From contig JACJYA010000003.1 of the NCBI GenBank assembly GCA_020636315.1, forward strand, positions 310,001 to 374,000: a stretch of 64,000 nt of DNA, in the 5' to 3' direction. This stretch comes from Lewinellaceae bacterium. GTDB lineage: Bacteria; Bacteroidota; Bacteroidia; Chitinophagales; Saprospiraceae. Shown here one piece after another: positions 51,023-59,707 of the stretch (within the stretch, counting starts at the first letter, position 1; each line of letters starts with the position of its first letter). Both the position numbers and the translations under genes were made by a program. The notes beneath the pieces are model-generated. The model worked only from the letters and a program-made list of their open reading frames with translations. It searched no databases and was not told where the DNA came from.

Positions 51023-51193
51023 ACAAAAAATTTGATGACGGTACGGCACGAAAATGGAGAGCAGCATCCATGCCCGCCTGTATAATAATTCAATCGAGGA
51101 GAGCTGCTCCCCGGCCGGATAATCCCGGCGGCCCTGCGCTTCCTCTTTGTTCCCGGGCTGGTTGCTTCCTGCACCCTGCTCTTCTTACAACAA

Positions 51194-53149
51194 ATGAGTA
51201 AATCGATGTTGAGTACAAAGTTCAGAATAATTATTGGGATTCTATTGTTTAGAATTATTCCAAATAACCTGGAAGCCCAATCTCTGGAGATCTGGGAGAT
51301 ACAAGGAGAGGGAGTTTCCAGCCCCTATGCCTTCGATATTGTCACGACAGAGGAGAATATCGTCACGGCAAAAGGCAATGGTTTTTTCTTCCTGCAGACG
51401 CCTCCGGAACGAAGCGACAACAATCCCCTTACGTCGGATGGCCTGCTTGTCAATACAGGTTACCCCGGCCAGATTGGGGATGTTGTTTCCATTACCGGGC
51501 GCGTACTCGAAACCGATGGAACGACCAGCATAAGTTCATCCAATATTGAAATCACCTTCATCTCAGGCGGGGCCCCGATGCCCCTGCCGGTTGGGCTCGG
51601 GGACAGCCTTCCCGCCGCCGTCCCTTCTCTTGTCCACAGCCTCGAACATTTGGAAAACATGGTGGTGGAGTTCTCTGCGACGGCTACCGGCCCCAGTTCC
51701 AACCTGGAACTCACGCCTCTCACTACATCTCCAATGCGGCCATTCCGTGAACCCGGGGTCAGGTATCCAGGCCTGCCTGGGCTACCCGTATGGGACGGCA
51801 ACCCGGAGATTTTCTGGCTGGACCCCAACGGCCTGAATGCCCCCAATAACCGCTTCATCAGCGCGGGGGCGCAAATAGAGGCAACCGCCATCCTGCTGGA
51901 GGCCGACCAGGATTTCTGGCTGGCGCTGCCCCTCTCCTACTCGGTGAACGGCAGCGCTGTGCTGCGCACCGTCCGGGATCCGGGGCCAGGAGAATTTACG
52001 GTGGGTTCCCTCAACGTGTTGCGGCTTTTTGCCAATACAGCCAGTACCAACCTGCGCCTGCAGAAACTCGCACGCTATATTGGCCGGCAATTGCGCCTGC
52101 CCGATGTCCTTGCCCTGCAGGAGGTGGGCAGCCTGAGCGTTCTGCGGGACCTGGCCTATTACATCGAACTCGAAGCGCCGGGCACCCAGTACGAAGCATA
52201 CCTGATACCCAGTGGAGGGGAGATCAACCTGGGTTTTCTGATACGGGCCGGCATTCAAAATGCTACGGTAAGCCAACTTGGCGCCAATGAAGTTTTTACA
52301 CTGGGTGGACGGCTGCATGACCGGCCGCCTCTTCTGCTCGAAGCGCAGTTGCCCACCTCTCCCCCAACGACAATACGGGTATTGAACCTACACCTTCGCT
52401 CCCTTCTCGGGATCGAAGGGCCCGATGCCGATTTCGTTAAAGCGAAGCGCTATCAGCAATCCCTTTCCGTGGCCAACATGGCCCAGTCTCTTCAGCAGGA
52501 AGGCAACCTCATCATTGTCGGTGACTTCAATGCTTACCAGTTTTCAGACGGGTACGTCGATGTTACCAATCAGATCAGCGGAACCCCCTCCCTGGGCGCC
52601 CAATATCCGGTTGTTTCTATTGTCGATCCTCCACTGGCCAACCAGGCGGAACTGTTGCCCCAGCAGGAGCGTTATTCGTACGTTTTCGAAGGCAGCGCCC
52701 AGATCCTCGACCAATGCCTGACTTCCACCCTCATGGAAGGAATAGAAGTGAAAGGCATGCAGTACGGCCGTGGCAATGCCGATAACGCCCTGGCTTACGC
52801 CGATAATCCATTTCTGGCCGAGCGAGCTTCTGACCATGACGGCCTTGTGCTGTTCCTCCAGACGGAAAACGTTATGAACACGGCCGGTTCACTCCCGGGA
52901 CAGGAAATTGAAATTCGATTCCCCCAGCCAATTACTGCCAATGCCAATATTTACCTCAAAAAACGGAATGGTGGCCCTCTCAAAAATGCGGAACTCTATT
53001 CTTTGCAGGGCCAAATGATCTGGCGGTATAGTTTGTTTGGACAGGACGCCAATCTTCACCTGCCCGCCAATCTCCGGGAAGGGCAGGTTTATCTCCTGAG
53101 GGTAACCGGAGAAAGGGCGGAAAGGGTGGTAAGGGTTATTGTAAATTAA
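51194..53149 (+). CDS. Extracellular nuclease of the EEP superfamily
   Basis: A 651-residue secreted protein. A signal region (FRIIIGILLFRIIPNNLEAQ) is followed by an OB-fold-like domain seen in ExeM/NucH-type nucleases (IWEIQGEGVSSPYAFDIVTTEENIVTAKGNGFFFLQ, GDVVSITGRVLE). The catalytic endonuclease/exonuclease/phosphatase domain carries FTVGSLNVLRLF, LALQEVGS, IIVGDFNAYQ and SDHDGLVL, which hold the expected metal and catalytic residues. The end (LYSLQGQMIWRYSLFGQDANLHLPANLREGQVYLLRVTGERAERV) resembles a T9SS sorting domain. It likely degrades extracellular DNA for phosphate or nucleoside supply. Confidence 0.87.
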   Translation: MSKSMLSTKFRIIIGILLFRIIPNNLEAQSLEIWEIQGEGVSSPYAFDIVTTEENIVTAKGNGFFFLQTPPERSDNNPLTSDGLLVNTGYPGQIGDVVSITGRVLETDGTTSISSSNIEITFISGGAPMPLPVGLGDSLPAAVPSLVHSLEHLENMVVEFSATATGPSSNLELTPLTTSPMRPFREPGVRYPGLPGLPVWDGNPEIFWLDPNGLNAPNNRFISAGAQIEATAILLEADQDFWLALPLSYSVNGSAVLRTVRDPGPGEFTVGSLNVLRLFANTASTNLRLQKLARYIGRQLRLPDVLALQEVGSLSVLRDLAYYIELEAPGTQYEAYLIPSGGEINLGFLIRAGIQNATVSQLGANEVFTLGGRLHDRPPLLLEAQLPTSPPTTIRVLNLHLRSLLGIEGPDADFVKAKRYQQSLSVANMAQSLQQEGNLIIVGDFNAYQFSDGYVDVTNQISGTPSLGAQYPVVSIVDPPLANQAELLPQQERYSYVFEGSAQILDQCLTSTLMEGIEVKGMQYGRGNADNALAYADNPFLAERASDHDGLVLFLQTENVMNTAGSLPGQEIEIRFPQPITANANIYLKKRNGGPLKNAELYSLQGQMIWRYSLFGQDANLHLPANLREGQVYLLRVTGERAERVVRVIVN

Positions 53150-53233
53150 CTTAAGCGGTAAAGGGAATTTACCGCTTAAGTTTCAACACGAAATTTTTCC
53201 GCCAAAGCCAACCGATACCCTGGTTCTGCTGCC

Positions 53234-55570
53234 CTAAAAGGAGAACTGGGCGGCCAGGCTGGGCAGAACCGGCAACTGGTCAACGCGGCTGTTGGTCACA
53301 CGGTCCACGTAGAAGACGTTGTCCCTGTTATAGACATTGGTCACACTCAGGGTGATTTCCAGCTTGCTGTCCTTGCTGAACTCGAAAGTACGCTTCAGCG
53401 AGGCATCGAGGCGGTGATAATAGGAAAGCCGCCCGCCGTTGAGGTCATTACTAAGGATGGTGCCCAGGCCGAAGTTCCCTGTCAGGATATCGGTGAAAAC
53501 GAGGTCGGAATAGTTGTTTTGCTCGTAAAAACCCTGGGTCTGTGTAAACGGAAAACCGGAACCGAGATTCCAGCGCAGGCCGGCCTCCCAGTTTTTGTCT
53601 TTTCCGAAGTTGTAGGAAGCCAGGAAGTTGACATTGTGACGCCGGTCGAAGATGGTGGGATATTGCTGTACGCCGTCATCGCGGACTACCCGGCCCAGAG
53701 AATAAGTTGCCCAGAGGTAAAGATTGCTTTTTTCGTAGCGCAGGGAGAGGTCTATTCCATAGGCGTCTCCCGTCTCCGTAATAAAATTCGGATCCGTTTC
53801 ATTGATCTTGTTCCGGTTGATATTGATCAATTGGGTAAACCGCTTCAGGTAGGGTTCCACATTGAGGAATAAATTATTGGTAAGATCGATCTCCATTCCG
53901 CCAACAGCGTGATAGGATTTCTGCAGGTTGTGTTTGGTGGGGGTACGCGTCCCGGGCTGGAAAAGCGTGGACTCCGGCCCTGCCAGGAAACCGATGAAAA
54001 AGTTGACCACATCCAGGTCGTTTACCGTGCTGATCAGGTTCTGGGAATAGAAGCCTCCGGCAAATTTCAAGCGCAGGAAATCGGTGACGTTGTACTTCAG
54101 GCCCAGCCGCGGCTCCACCGACATTTCCGACTGGGAAGCGTAGTAGTGCAGGCGCAGCCCCGGTTCCATGATCAGGTTGCCCAGTTTCTGCTTATATTTA
54201 AAATAGCCGGCAAGCTCGGTGGTAAAATCCTGCTGCTGGAACCGAACGCCAAGTGAATTGCGGAATTCGAAGTCCGTATTAAAGCCGGTAAACTCAAACC
54301 CGTAATTGATCTGGCTGTTGCTCCCGAAGTAAGAGAAGTTTAAGGCGGCACTGTAACTGTTCACAGCGCTCCTGCGGGGGCGCCCGTCGGCCTCCTCCAG
54401 TTTAATCTCATAATCGGAAATTGCGATCGTGCCATCCATGATCACATTGGAGTTGGGCGGGATAAGCGTAAAATTGGCGCCGGCGCCCGTAGTTTGCCAG
54501 TCCAGCTTAGCCAGGCCGATAAAGTTGAAACGGTCGGTAAAATTAAAGCCGAAGAGGTTGAGTTTACTGCCGTTACCACCCAGAAAAGACAACTTGCCAT
54601 ATACATCGGTGTAGGTATAGGGCAGGCCGATATCCGACTTTTTAATATCCTGAAAGCTCGTATCCCTGGCGGCGAAGGAAAAGAAATTCGTATCCACTGC
54701 ATAGCTGTACAGGGCCTTGGAAGTTTGGTCCAGGTAAGAGTGCTTCCCGGTTAGCAGGAAAGAAATGCTTCCCGTTCCCGGCCCTTCAAGCTTCTTAATG
54801 GGGCCTTCTATCAGAGTTTTTGCCTGGAAGGGGCTGGCAGATACCAGGCCGCTGAGTTTTTTCTTATCCCCTTCTCTGGTTTTTATATCGACAATAGCGG
54901 AGATGCGCCCGCCCTGATCCGCATTGAAACCACCGGTGAGGACATCCACGCTGCGAATGGTTTCCGTCTCAAATACAGAGAAAAAGCCGATAGAGTGAAA
55001 AGGGTTGTAAATGGTCATGCCATCCAGCAGGATCTTGTTCTGCACAGGCGAACCGCCCCTGATATACAACTGGCCGCCCTGATCGCCTGAGACGATGATA
55101 CCCGGGAGCACCGGCAGGTACTGGGCGATATCGGCTTCGCCCCCTGTGGATGGAAGGGAGCGGATCTGCTTGGGCGTGACGGTCACCTTGGACACCTGGA
55201 CATCGGAGCGGGATTGCTCCTTCCGGCTGGAAACATTGACGGTTTCGAGGTTCACCGCGCTGGGTTTCATATACAGGCTCTTATAAACAATGGCCCCTTC
55301 TTTGAGCTTGATATCAGCAACGATGCTGTCGTATCCCAGGTAAGTAATTTTCAGGCTGTAATCTCCGGCCGGCAGGTTGCCGATGCTGAAGAAGCCGTCA
55401 AAATCGGTATTGGTGCCGTAGTTGGTGCCTTCCAGCAATACATTTCCGTATATGATAGGCTCGCCGGTATCCTCATCGTAAACATTTCCGCGGATGGTCC
55501 CTCCGCTTTGTGCCAGGGCGGTGTTCAGAATAAAGGCAAAGAGCAGCAGTAGTAATCCTTTTATCTTCAT
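53234..55570 (-). CDS. TonB-dependent receptor with carboxypeptidase-like domain
   Basis: A 778-residue outer-membrane receptor: signal (KIKGLLLLLFAFILNTALAQ), carboxypeptidase-like domain (TIRGNVYDEDTGEPIIYGNVLLEGTNYGTNTDFDGFF, first part), plug (GGEADIAQYLPVLPGIIVSGDQGGQLYIRGGSPVQNKILLDGM) and a barrel ending QLPVLPSLAAQFSF with terminal Phe. The plug motif VLPGI...QLYIRGG...ILLDG is typical of Bacteroidota receptors. Substrate is unknown and no SusD gene lies next to it. A strong promoter is present at 55633-55662. Confidence 0.9.
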   Translation of the reverse strand: MKIKGLLLLLFAFILNTALAQSGGTIRGNVYDEDTGEPIIYGNVLLEGTNYGTNTDFDGFFSIGNLPAGDYSLKITYLGYDSIVADIKLKEGAIVYKSLYMKPSAVNLETVNVSSRKEQSRSDVQVSKVTVTPKQIRSLPSTGGEADIAQYLPVLPGIIVSGDQGGQLYIRGGSPVQNKILLDGMTIYNPFHSIGFFSVFETETIRSVDVLTGGFNADQGGRISAIVDIKTREGDKKKLSGLVSASPFQAKTLIEGPIKKLEGPGTGSISFLLTGKHSYLDQTSKALYSYAVDTNFFSFAARDTSFQDIKKSDIGLPYTYTDVYGKLSFLGGNGSKLNLFGFNFTDRFNFIGLAKLDWQTTGAGANFTLIPPNSNVIMDGTIAISDYEIKLEEADGRPRRSAVNSYSAALNFSYFGSNSQINYGFEFTGFNTDFEFRNSLGVRFQQQDFTTELAGYFKYKQKLGNLIMEPGLRLHYYASQSEMSVEPRLGLKYNVTDFLRLKFAGGFYSQNLISTVNDLDVVNFFIGFLAGPESTLFQPGTRTPTKHNLQKSYHAVGGMEIDLTNNLFLNVEPYLKRFTQLININRNKINETDPNFITETGDAYGIDLSLRYEKSNLYLWATYSLGRVVRDDGVQQYPTIFDRRHNVNFLASYNFGKDKNWEAGLRWNLGSGFPFTQTQGFYEQNNYSDLVFTDILTGNFGLGTILSNDLNGGRLSYYHRLDASLKRTFEFSKDSKLEITLSVTNVYNRDNVFYVDRVTNSRVDQLPVLPSLAAQFSF

Positions 55571-55632
55571 ACGATCGCTGATTGTTTAACAGCCGGTTGG
55601 TTTTTCCAATGGTGCATTCTTAAAAAGCGACA

Positions 55633-55662
55633 CAAAGATAACCAGCTTTCCCCCTTTGCCAA
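55633..55662 (-). promoter_or_regulatory. Promoter of the TonB receptor
   Basis: Minus-strand TTG (55660-55662), 19-bp spacer, TATCTTTG (55633-55640): full Bacteroidota promoter, 62 bp before the start codon. Confidence 0.75.
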
Positions 55663-55732
55663 GGGATTCTTTTGTCATTTTATAAACAAAGGAGGGGCTA
55701 TTTCAGCGCAATAGATATAATCCCAACATACT

Positions 55733-56347
55733 CTAAACTTCCAATATTCCGGTTCCTTCTCTGAGGATCACCGGTTCTGCTCCGGTGCAGTCCACCACGG
55801 TTGAGGGCACATTGCCGCCTATGCCGCCGTCGATGACCAGGTCCACCAGTTTTTTGTAGTCCTCGTAAATGTCGATGGGGTCCGTAAAATACTCGAGTAT
55901 TTCATCATCGGATTTCAGAGAAGCAGTAAGGATAGGGTGGCCCAGTTCTCCGACGATGTCCATGCAGATGTTGTTGTCCGGGATGCGGATTCCGATGGTG
56001 CGTTTGCGGTTTTTGAACATCTTGGGCACCTGGTTATTGGAATTGAGGACGAAGGTAAAGGGCCCGGGCAGGTGCTTTTTCATCAGCCGGAAGATCTGGT
56101 TGTCGATCTGCTGAGAATACTCAGAAACCTGGCTGATATCTTTGCAGATCAATGAGAGGTGAGCCTTTCGGGGGTCAAGCCCCCGCAATTTGCAGATCCG
56201 GTCCACCGCCTTGTTGTCGTTGATGTCGCAGCCAAAGGCATAGACCGTATCGGTCGGATAGATGATAACGCCTCCATTTTCCAGTGTTTCCACTACCTGG
56301 CGGATCTTTCTCCCTTCCGGGTTTTCCGGATTGATCTTTAAGAGCAT
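55733..56347 (-). CDS. tsaC: L-threonylcarbamoyladenylate synthase (TsaC/Sua5/YrdC)
   Basis: A 204-residue YrdC-domain protein that makes threonylcarbamoyl-AMP from threonine, bicarbonate and ATP for the t6A37 tRNA modification. Motifs: GGVIIYPTDTVYAFGCDI, the KLRGLDPRKAHLSLICKD active-site region (KR.P.K-like), LPGPFTFVLNSN, KRTIGIRIPDN and GHPILTASLK (SAN-type motif). It has the short TsaC length without the Sua5 C-terminal domain. It lies 89 bp downstream of the BchI/MoxR-type gene on the same strand. Confidence 0.94.
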   Translation of the reverse strand: MLLKINPENPEGRKIRQVVETLENGGVIIYPTDTVYAFGCDINDNKAVDRICKLRGLDPRKAHLSLICKDISQVSEYSQQIDNQIFRLMKKHLPGPFTFVLNSNNQVPKMFKNRKRTIGIRIPDNNICMDIVGELGHPILTASLKSDDEILEYFTDPIDIYEDYKKLVDLVIDGGIGGNVPSTVVDCTGAEPVILREGTGILEV

Positions 56348-56436
56348 GTAAGTTGAGTTTTCTTGAAACTAAACCGGAAGCACCCGGCGCCATGGCCGAA
56401 TGCTTCCGGTAAATGTAAGGAAAACTTCTCCTTCAA

Positions 56437-57918
56437 TCAATTATCGTAATCATCGTCGTCAAAAAGGTCGTCGTCCAGCATATTGGCCAGCAGGTCGCGG
56501 AAGGAAAAGCTGGATTCCAGCACCTCTTTATTAATGACGTTGAATTCGGCCAGGCCGTGCAGGGCCAGTTCCATATAGGTATAGGCATCATCTCCTTTGG
56601 CGTCGATGTTACTCTCTACAAGTTTGCGAAGGCCGGCCACCTCATCGAGGGCCTTGTGGAAATCCTTCTCGCTGGAGTCATTAAGCAGGCCGATCTCATT
56701 GCCGCCGGAGAACCAGGCGCGGATCGTCCCGTAAGGGTCTTTCTGCACCCCTTTCTTGAGCTTGTCGGGGTTGGGAAAATGGCCGAGGAAGGCCTTTTTG
56801 ACGGCCTTGCTCAGCAGCGAAATGGCCACCTGATAGGGGCCTTCCTGCTCCCCTTCATAGACCAGCTCCACCTTGCCGGTTACGGAGGGCACCACCCCCC
56901 AGAAGTCGATGATGCGGGCGCGGGCTTTCTTTTCCCGGTTGAGGAGCATCCGCCGTTCGGCGGTGCTGACCAGGTTTTCGTAACCAGAAATGGTCAGACG
57001 GGCCGATACGCCACTTTTTTCATCGATGTACTCGCTTTCGCGCGCTTCAAAGGCGATCTGCTCCAGCAGGATTTTCAGCAAGTCAGGTACTTCCACAGTA
57101 GAGCGTTGTTCTTCCGCCAGTTTGGCTTCCTGCATGGTGATCTGCCGGGCGATATCGATGGTCTTGGGATAGTGGGTCAGGATCTGGCTTTCGATGCGGT
57201 CCTTTAACGGCGTGATGATACTGCCCCGGTTGGTATAGTCTTCCGGGTTGGCCGTGAAGACAAACTGTATGTCGAGTGGCAGGCGCAGCTTAAAGCCGCG
57301 GATCTGGATGTCGCCTTCCTGAAGGATGTTAAAGAGTGATACCTGAATGCGGGGCTGAAGGTCAGGCAACTCATTGATCACGAAGATGCTGCGGTGGGCC
57401 CGGGGCACCAGCCCGAAGTGGATCACGCGCTCATCGGAATAGGGCAGCTTCAGGGTGGCCGCCTTGATGGGATCCACATCGCCGATCAGGTCGGCGACAC
57501 TCACGTCCGGAGTGGCCAGCTTTTCCACGTAACGGGTGTCCCGGTGGATCCATTCTACAGGCGTGTCCTCTCCTTTCTCGGCGATAAGGTCGTGAGCGTA
57601 GCGGGAAATGGGGTTGAGCGGGTCATCGTTGAGCTCGCTTCCCGCCACGATGGGGGCATATTCGTCCATTAAAGCTACCAACATGCGGGCGATGCGGGTT
57701 TTGGCCTGCCCCCTGAGGCCCAGCAACAGGATGTTGTGGCGGGAAAGGATGGCCCTTTCGATATCCGGCAGCACGGTTTCGTCAAAACCAATAATGCCTT
57801 CGAAGATCTTCTCTTTGGCCTGCAGTTTTTTGATGAGGTTGCTGCGCAGTTCCTCTTTGATCGTCCGGGGTTTGTAACCGCTTTTCTTGAGTTCTCCTAA
57901 AGTCTGAATGTCCGTCAT
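56437..57918 (-). CDS. BchI/MoxR-type AAA+ ATPase
   Basis: A 493-residue AAA+ protein of the magnesium-chelatase I/MoxR group. Walker A GLRGQAKT (residues 67-74), a Walker B-like IFVINELPDLQPRIQVSLFNILQEGDIQIRG (where Asn precedes the Glu), FVFTANPEDYTNRGSIITPLKDRI as sensor region, and a C-terminal helical part ending in a very acidic tail (DDDLFDDDDYDN). These ATPases normally remodel targets with a von Willebrand factor A partner encoded next door; no VWA gene is in this window. The Mg-chelatase role itself is unlikely, as no tetrapyrrole genes are present. Pathway unknown. Confidence 0.88.
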   Translation of the reverse strand: MTDIQTLGELKKSGYKPRTIKEELRSNLIKKLQAKEKIFEGIIGFDETVLPDIERAILSRHNILLLGLRGQAKTRIARMLVALMDEYAPIVAGSELNDDPLNPISRYAHDLIAEKGEDTPVEWIHRDTRYVEKLATPDVSVADLIGDVDPIKAATLKLPYSDERVIHFGLVPRAHRSIFVINELPDLQPRIQVSLFNILQEGDIQIRGFKLRLPLDIQFVFTANPEDYTNRGSIITPLKDRIESQILTHYPKTIDIARQITMQEAKLAEEQRSTVEVPDLLKILLEQIAFEARESEYIDEKSGVSARLTISGYENLVSTAERRMLLNREKKARARIIDFWGVVPSVTGKVELVYEGEQEGPYQVAISLLSKAVKKAFLGHFPNPDKLKKGVQKDPYGTIRAWFSGGNEIGLLNDSSEKDFHKALDEVAGLRKLVESNIDAKGDDAYTYMELALHGLAEFNVINKEVLESSFSFRDLLANMLDDDLFDDDDYDN

Positions 57919-58027
57919 GTGCCTGTATCCGGTTTTGTTCAGTTTCAGTTTAAATCATTGAAACGCATGAGAGGGAAATTGGTTGATTGATTGGTTGGTT
58001 GTTCAGCCGAAATACGGTGGCTGTTGC

Positions 58028-58105
58028 GGTATTTCGGTTTTGTGGTGTTTTGGTATTGCGGCCGGGGCTACGGGGCGGGCCACAGAACCACCACACCGAA
58101 ATACC
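58028..58105. repeat. Long imperfect palindrome in the 57919-58248 gap
   Basis: GGTATTTCGGTTTTGTGGTG (58028-58047) faces CCACCACACCGAAATACC (58088-58105). Inside it GTTTTGGTATTGCGG faces CATAATACC downstream in part. A TTGGTTGATTGATTGG tandem lies just before it. It separates the divergent BchI-like and lipoprotein genes; no gene lies in the gap. Confidence 0.55.
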
Positions 58106-58248
58106 ATAATACCTGTAACCACAATCAACTATCCCTTCCCATCGGCTACACCCGGTTACTGCCACTCAATTTCCGTGTTGAATATTCCATAATCCAGCTC
58201 TTAAGGCGTACTTTTATGCTGTTTACACAAATCCAAAAAACTTAAGCA

Positions 58249-58968
58249 ATGACGAAACACATTTTTCTTTTGCTGGCAGCCTGTTCCTTTCTGCTCACCA
58301 GTTGCATCGAGACTCTGGAAGAGATCTACCTCAACAAGGACGGCTCCGGCAAATACAGCGTGACTTTTGATATGAGTGAGTTCTTCAGCAACCCCATGAT
58401 GAAAAGCATGATCGAGGAGGCAGCCAAGGAAGAGGGCGCGGAAGGCAGCTTTAACCTGGGAGAGACCGACACACTGATCTACTTCGGAGAGAGTGGCATG
58501 GCCGAAGGTGTAATGAAAGAGGCTGTGATGCGTATGACGATGAGCGACTCTCTGGGCAAATTTATGGTCAGCATGAACTTTCCCTTCGAAAATGTGGGCC
58601 AGATCAGCGAATTCTACCAGAAGCTCAGTGAAGAAAGCGCCGGGGCGGAAGCCGGCCCGATGGGCGGCATGGGCAGTATGCTGATGCCCGGCGGAAAATT
58701 TGCGTTCAAAAAGAAAAGGCTTTCCCGCATGGCGGCTGACAAGGAAGGCGCCGAAGGCCTCTTCGCCGGGGAAGACGGCGAGTTCATGAAAATGTTCTTT
58801 AGCGGAGGCACCCACACCACAGTCTATCACCTGCCCGGCAAGGTGAAAAAGACGACCATCGAAGGAGCGGAAGTCGAGGGCAATACGGTTACAGTGGAGC
58901 GCCCGTTGATGGACCTGATGGAGGGTAAAGTGGGGTTGGAAGGGGAGATTCGGTTTAAGAATAGGTGA
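58249..58968 (+). CDS. Met-rich lipoprotein of unknown function
   Basis: A 239-residue lipoprotein with signal and lipobox (KHIFLLLAACSFLLTSC, Cys19). The mature part starts LEEIYLNKDGSGKYSVTFDMSEFF, a pattern shared by Bacteroidota lipoproteins with an N-terminal YxNxDGSG strand. It has a Met/Gly-rich middle (GPMGGMGSMLMPGG) and many acidic residues. I do not recognise a defined family or role. Its stop is immediately followed by the G-rich repeat at 58969-59066. Confidence 0.8.
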   Translation: MTKHIFLLLAACSFLLTSCIETLEEIYLNKDGSGKYSVTFDMSEFFSNPMMKSMIEEAAKEEGAEGSFNLGETDTLIYFGESGMAEGVMKEAVMRMTMSDSLGKFMVSMNFPFENVGQISEFYQKLSEESAGAEAGPMGGMGSMLMPGGKFAFKKKRLSRMAADKEGAEGLFAGEDGEFMKMFFSGGTHTTVYHLPGKVKKTTIEGAEVEGNTVTVERPLMDLMEGKVGLEGEIRFKNR

Positions 58969-59066
58969 TGGGGAGATGGGGGGATTGGGAGATTGGGAGA
59001 GAGGGAGATTGGGAGAGAGGGAGATTGGGGGACGGGGAGACGGGGAGATTGGGAGACGGGGAAGGG
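58969..59066. repeat. G-rich tandem repeat (GGGAGATT-type)
   Basis: About 98 bp of diverged GGGAGATT/GGGAGAGA/GGGGAGAC units. The plus strand is nearly all purine apart from T and a few C, with runs of three to six G, so it could form G-quadruplexes. Minus-strand translation gives only a Ser-Pro repeat, which I do not regard as a gene. Confidence 0.75.
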
Positions 59067-59068
59067 AG

Positions 59069-59138
59069 TGTTCAAAGTTCCTGGTTTCTGGGTTTCTGGT
59101 TTCTGGAAACCAGCGGGTTAGCGTAACACGGACACACT
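59069..59138. repeat. Dispersed repeat family, copy A
   Basis: TGTTCAAAGTTCCTGG, then TTTCTGGAAACCAGCGGG, then TTAGCGTAACACGGACACAC. Contains an internal CTGGTTTC/GGAAACCAG inverted repeat. Three further copies are at 59141-59216, 63808-63911 and 63914-63988. Confidence 0.8.
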
Positions 59139-59140
59139 GA

Positions 59141-59216
59141 GACTGTTCATAGTTCCTGGTTTCCGAGTTCCTCGTTGCCCTGGAAACCAGCGGATTAGCG
59201 TAACGCAGACACACTT
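59141..59216. repeat. Dispersed repeat family, copy B
   Basis: GACTGTTCATAGTTCCTGG, a short spacer, CTGGAAACCAGCGGATTAG, then CGTAACGCAGACACAC. In tandem with copy A, 48 bp before the next gene, so part of it may lie in that gene's leader. Confidence 0.8.
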
Positions 59217-59263
59217 ATTTGAACTATCCCTGGACTATCCCTATCAAAGCAAACTTTTCCACC

Positions 59264-59689
59264 ATGATCGACAAATTCAAGAAAGCAATTCAGGATGCTT
59301 CGGAAACCCTCCGTGAGCAGGCGGCTAACCTGGGGGAAGGCGCCAAGGAGAAGACCTACCAGCTGATCGAAGAATGGCTGCAGGTTTTTCCCAAACTGGA
59401 GATCTACGGCCTGGAAATGACCAGTTTTTCCCTGGCCGTTGCCCTTAGCCCGGCTCTTGAGGTGGAACTGAAGGGAGCACACGAGAAGTTTCCCAAGGAA
59501 CGCCTGGATGAGATCATTCGCGAAAGCCGGAAGAATGCCGCCCTGGTTTCCGTCTTTACCACCATCCGCACCACTTACAACCTGCACCGCCGGACCTACG
59601 CCAACCTCAATGACCCGCTGATCGTCAAGATCCGCATCCGGCTGTCGCCGGAGATCAAGGTGTATATCGGGAAGCCGGTTATTGAGTAG
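59264..59689 (+). CDS. Small conserved-looking protein, 141 aa, unrecognised
   Basis: Start ATG at 59264. The N-terminal third is amphipathic and helical (MIDKFKKAIQDASETLREQA, then LGEGAKEKTYQLIEEWLQVFPKLE); the rest alternates strands and helices (YGLEMTSFSLAVALSPALEVELKG, NLHRRTYANLNDPLIVKIRIRLSPEIKVYIG). No signal peptide or membrane segment. The codon use is like that of its neighbours. I do not know the family; the helical N-terminus could associate with membrane. It stands between two repeat clusters. Confidence 0.65.
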   Translation: MIDKFKKAIQDASETLREQAANLGEGAKEKTYQLIEEWLQVFPKLEIYGLEMTSFSLAVALSPALEVELKGAHEKFPKERLDEIIRESRKNAALVSVFTTIRTTYNLHRRTYANLNDPLIVKIRIRLSPEIKVYIGKPVIE

Positions 59690-59707
59690 GTGGGCCGGGG
59701 TATCGTC

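Noticed and set aside
44706..55570. Polysaccharide utilisation locus
   Set aside because: Two TonB receptors are present but no SusD, no glycoside hydrolase cluster and no hybrid two-component or ECF regulator lie between or beside them.
56437..57918. Magnesium chelatase for chlorophyll synthesis
   Set aside because: Only the AAA+ subunit type is present; no ChlD/ChlH or other tetrapyrrole genes, and the family is broad.
58201..59214. 337-codon minus-strand frame over the lipoprotein gene and the repeats
   Set aside because: It is made of the dispersed repeat, the Ser-Pro translation of the G-rich tract and the antisense of a good lipoprotein gene.
58969..59216. CRISPR array
   Set aside because: The repeats are contiguous or only two in tandem, with no regularly spaced unique spacers and no cas genes.
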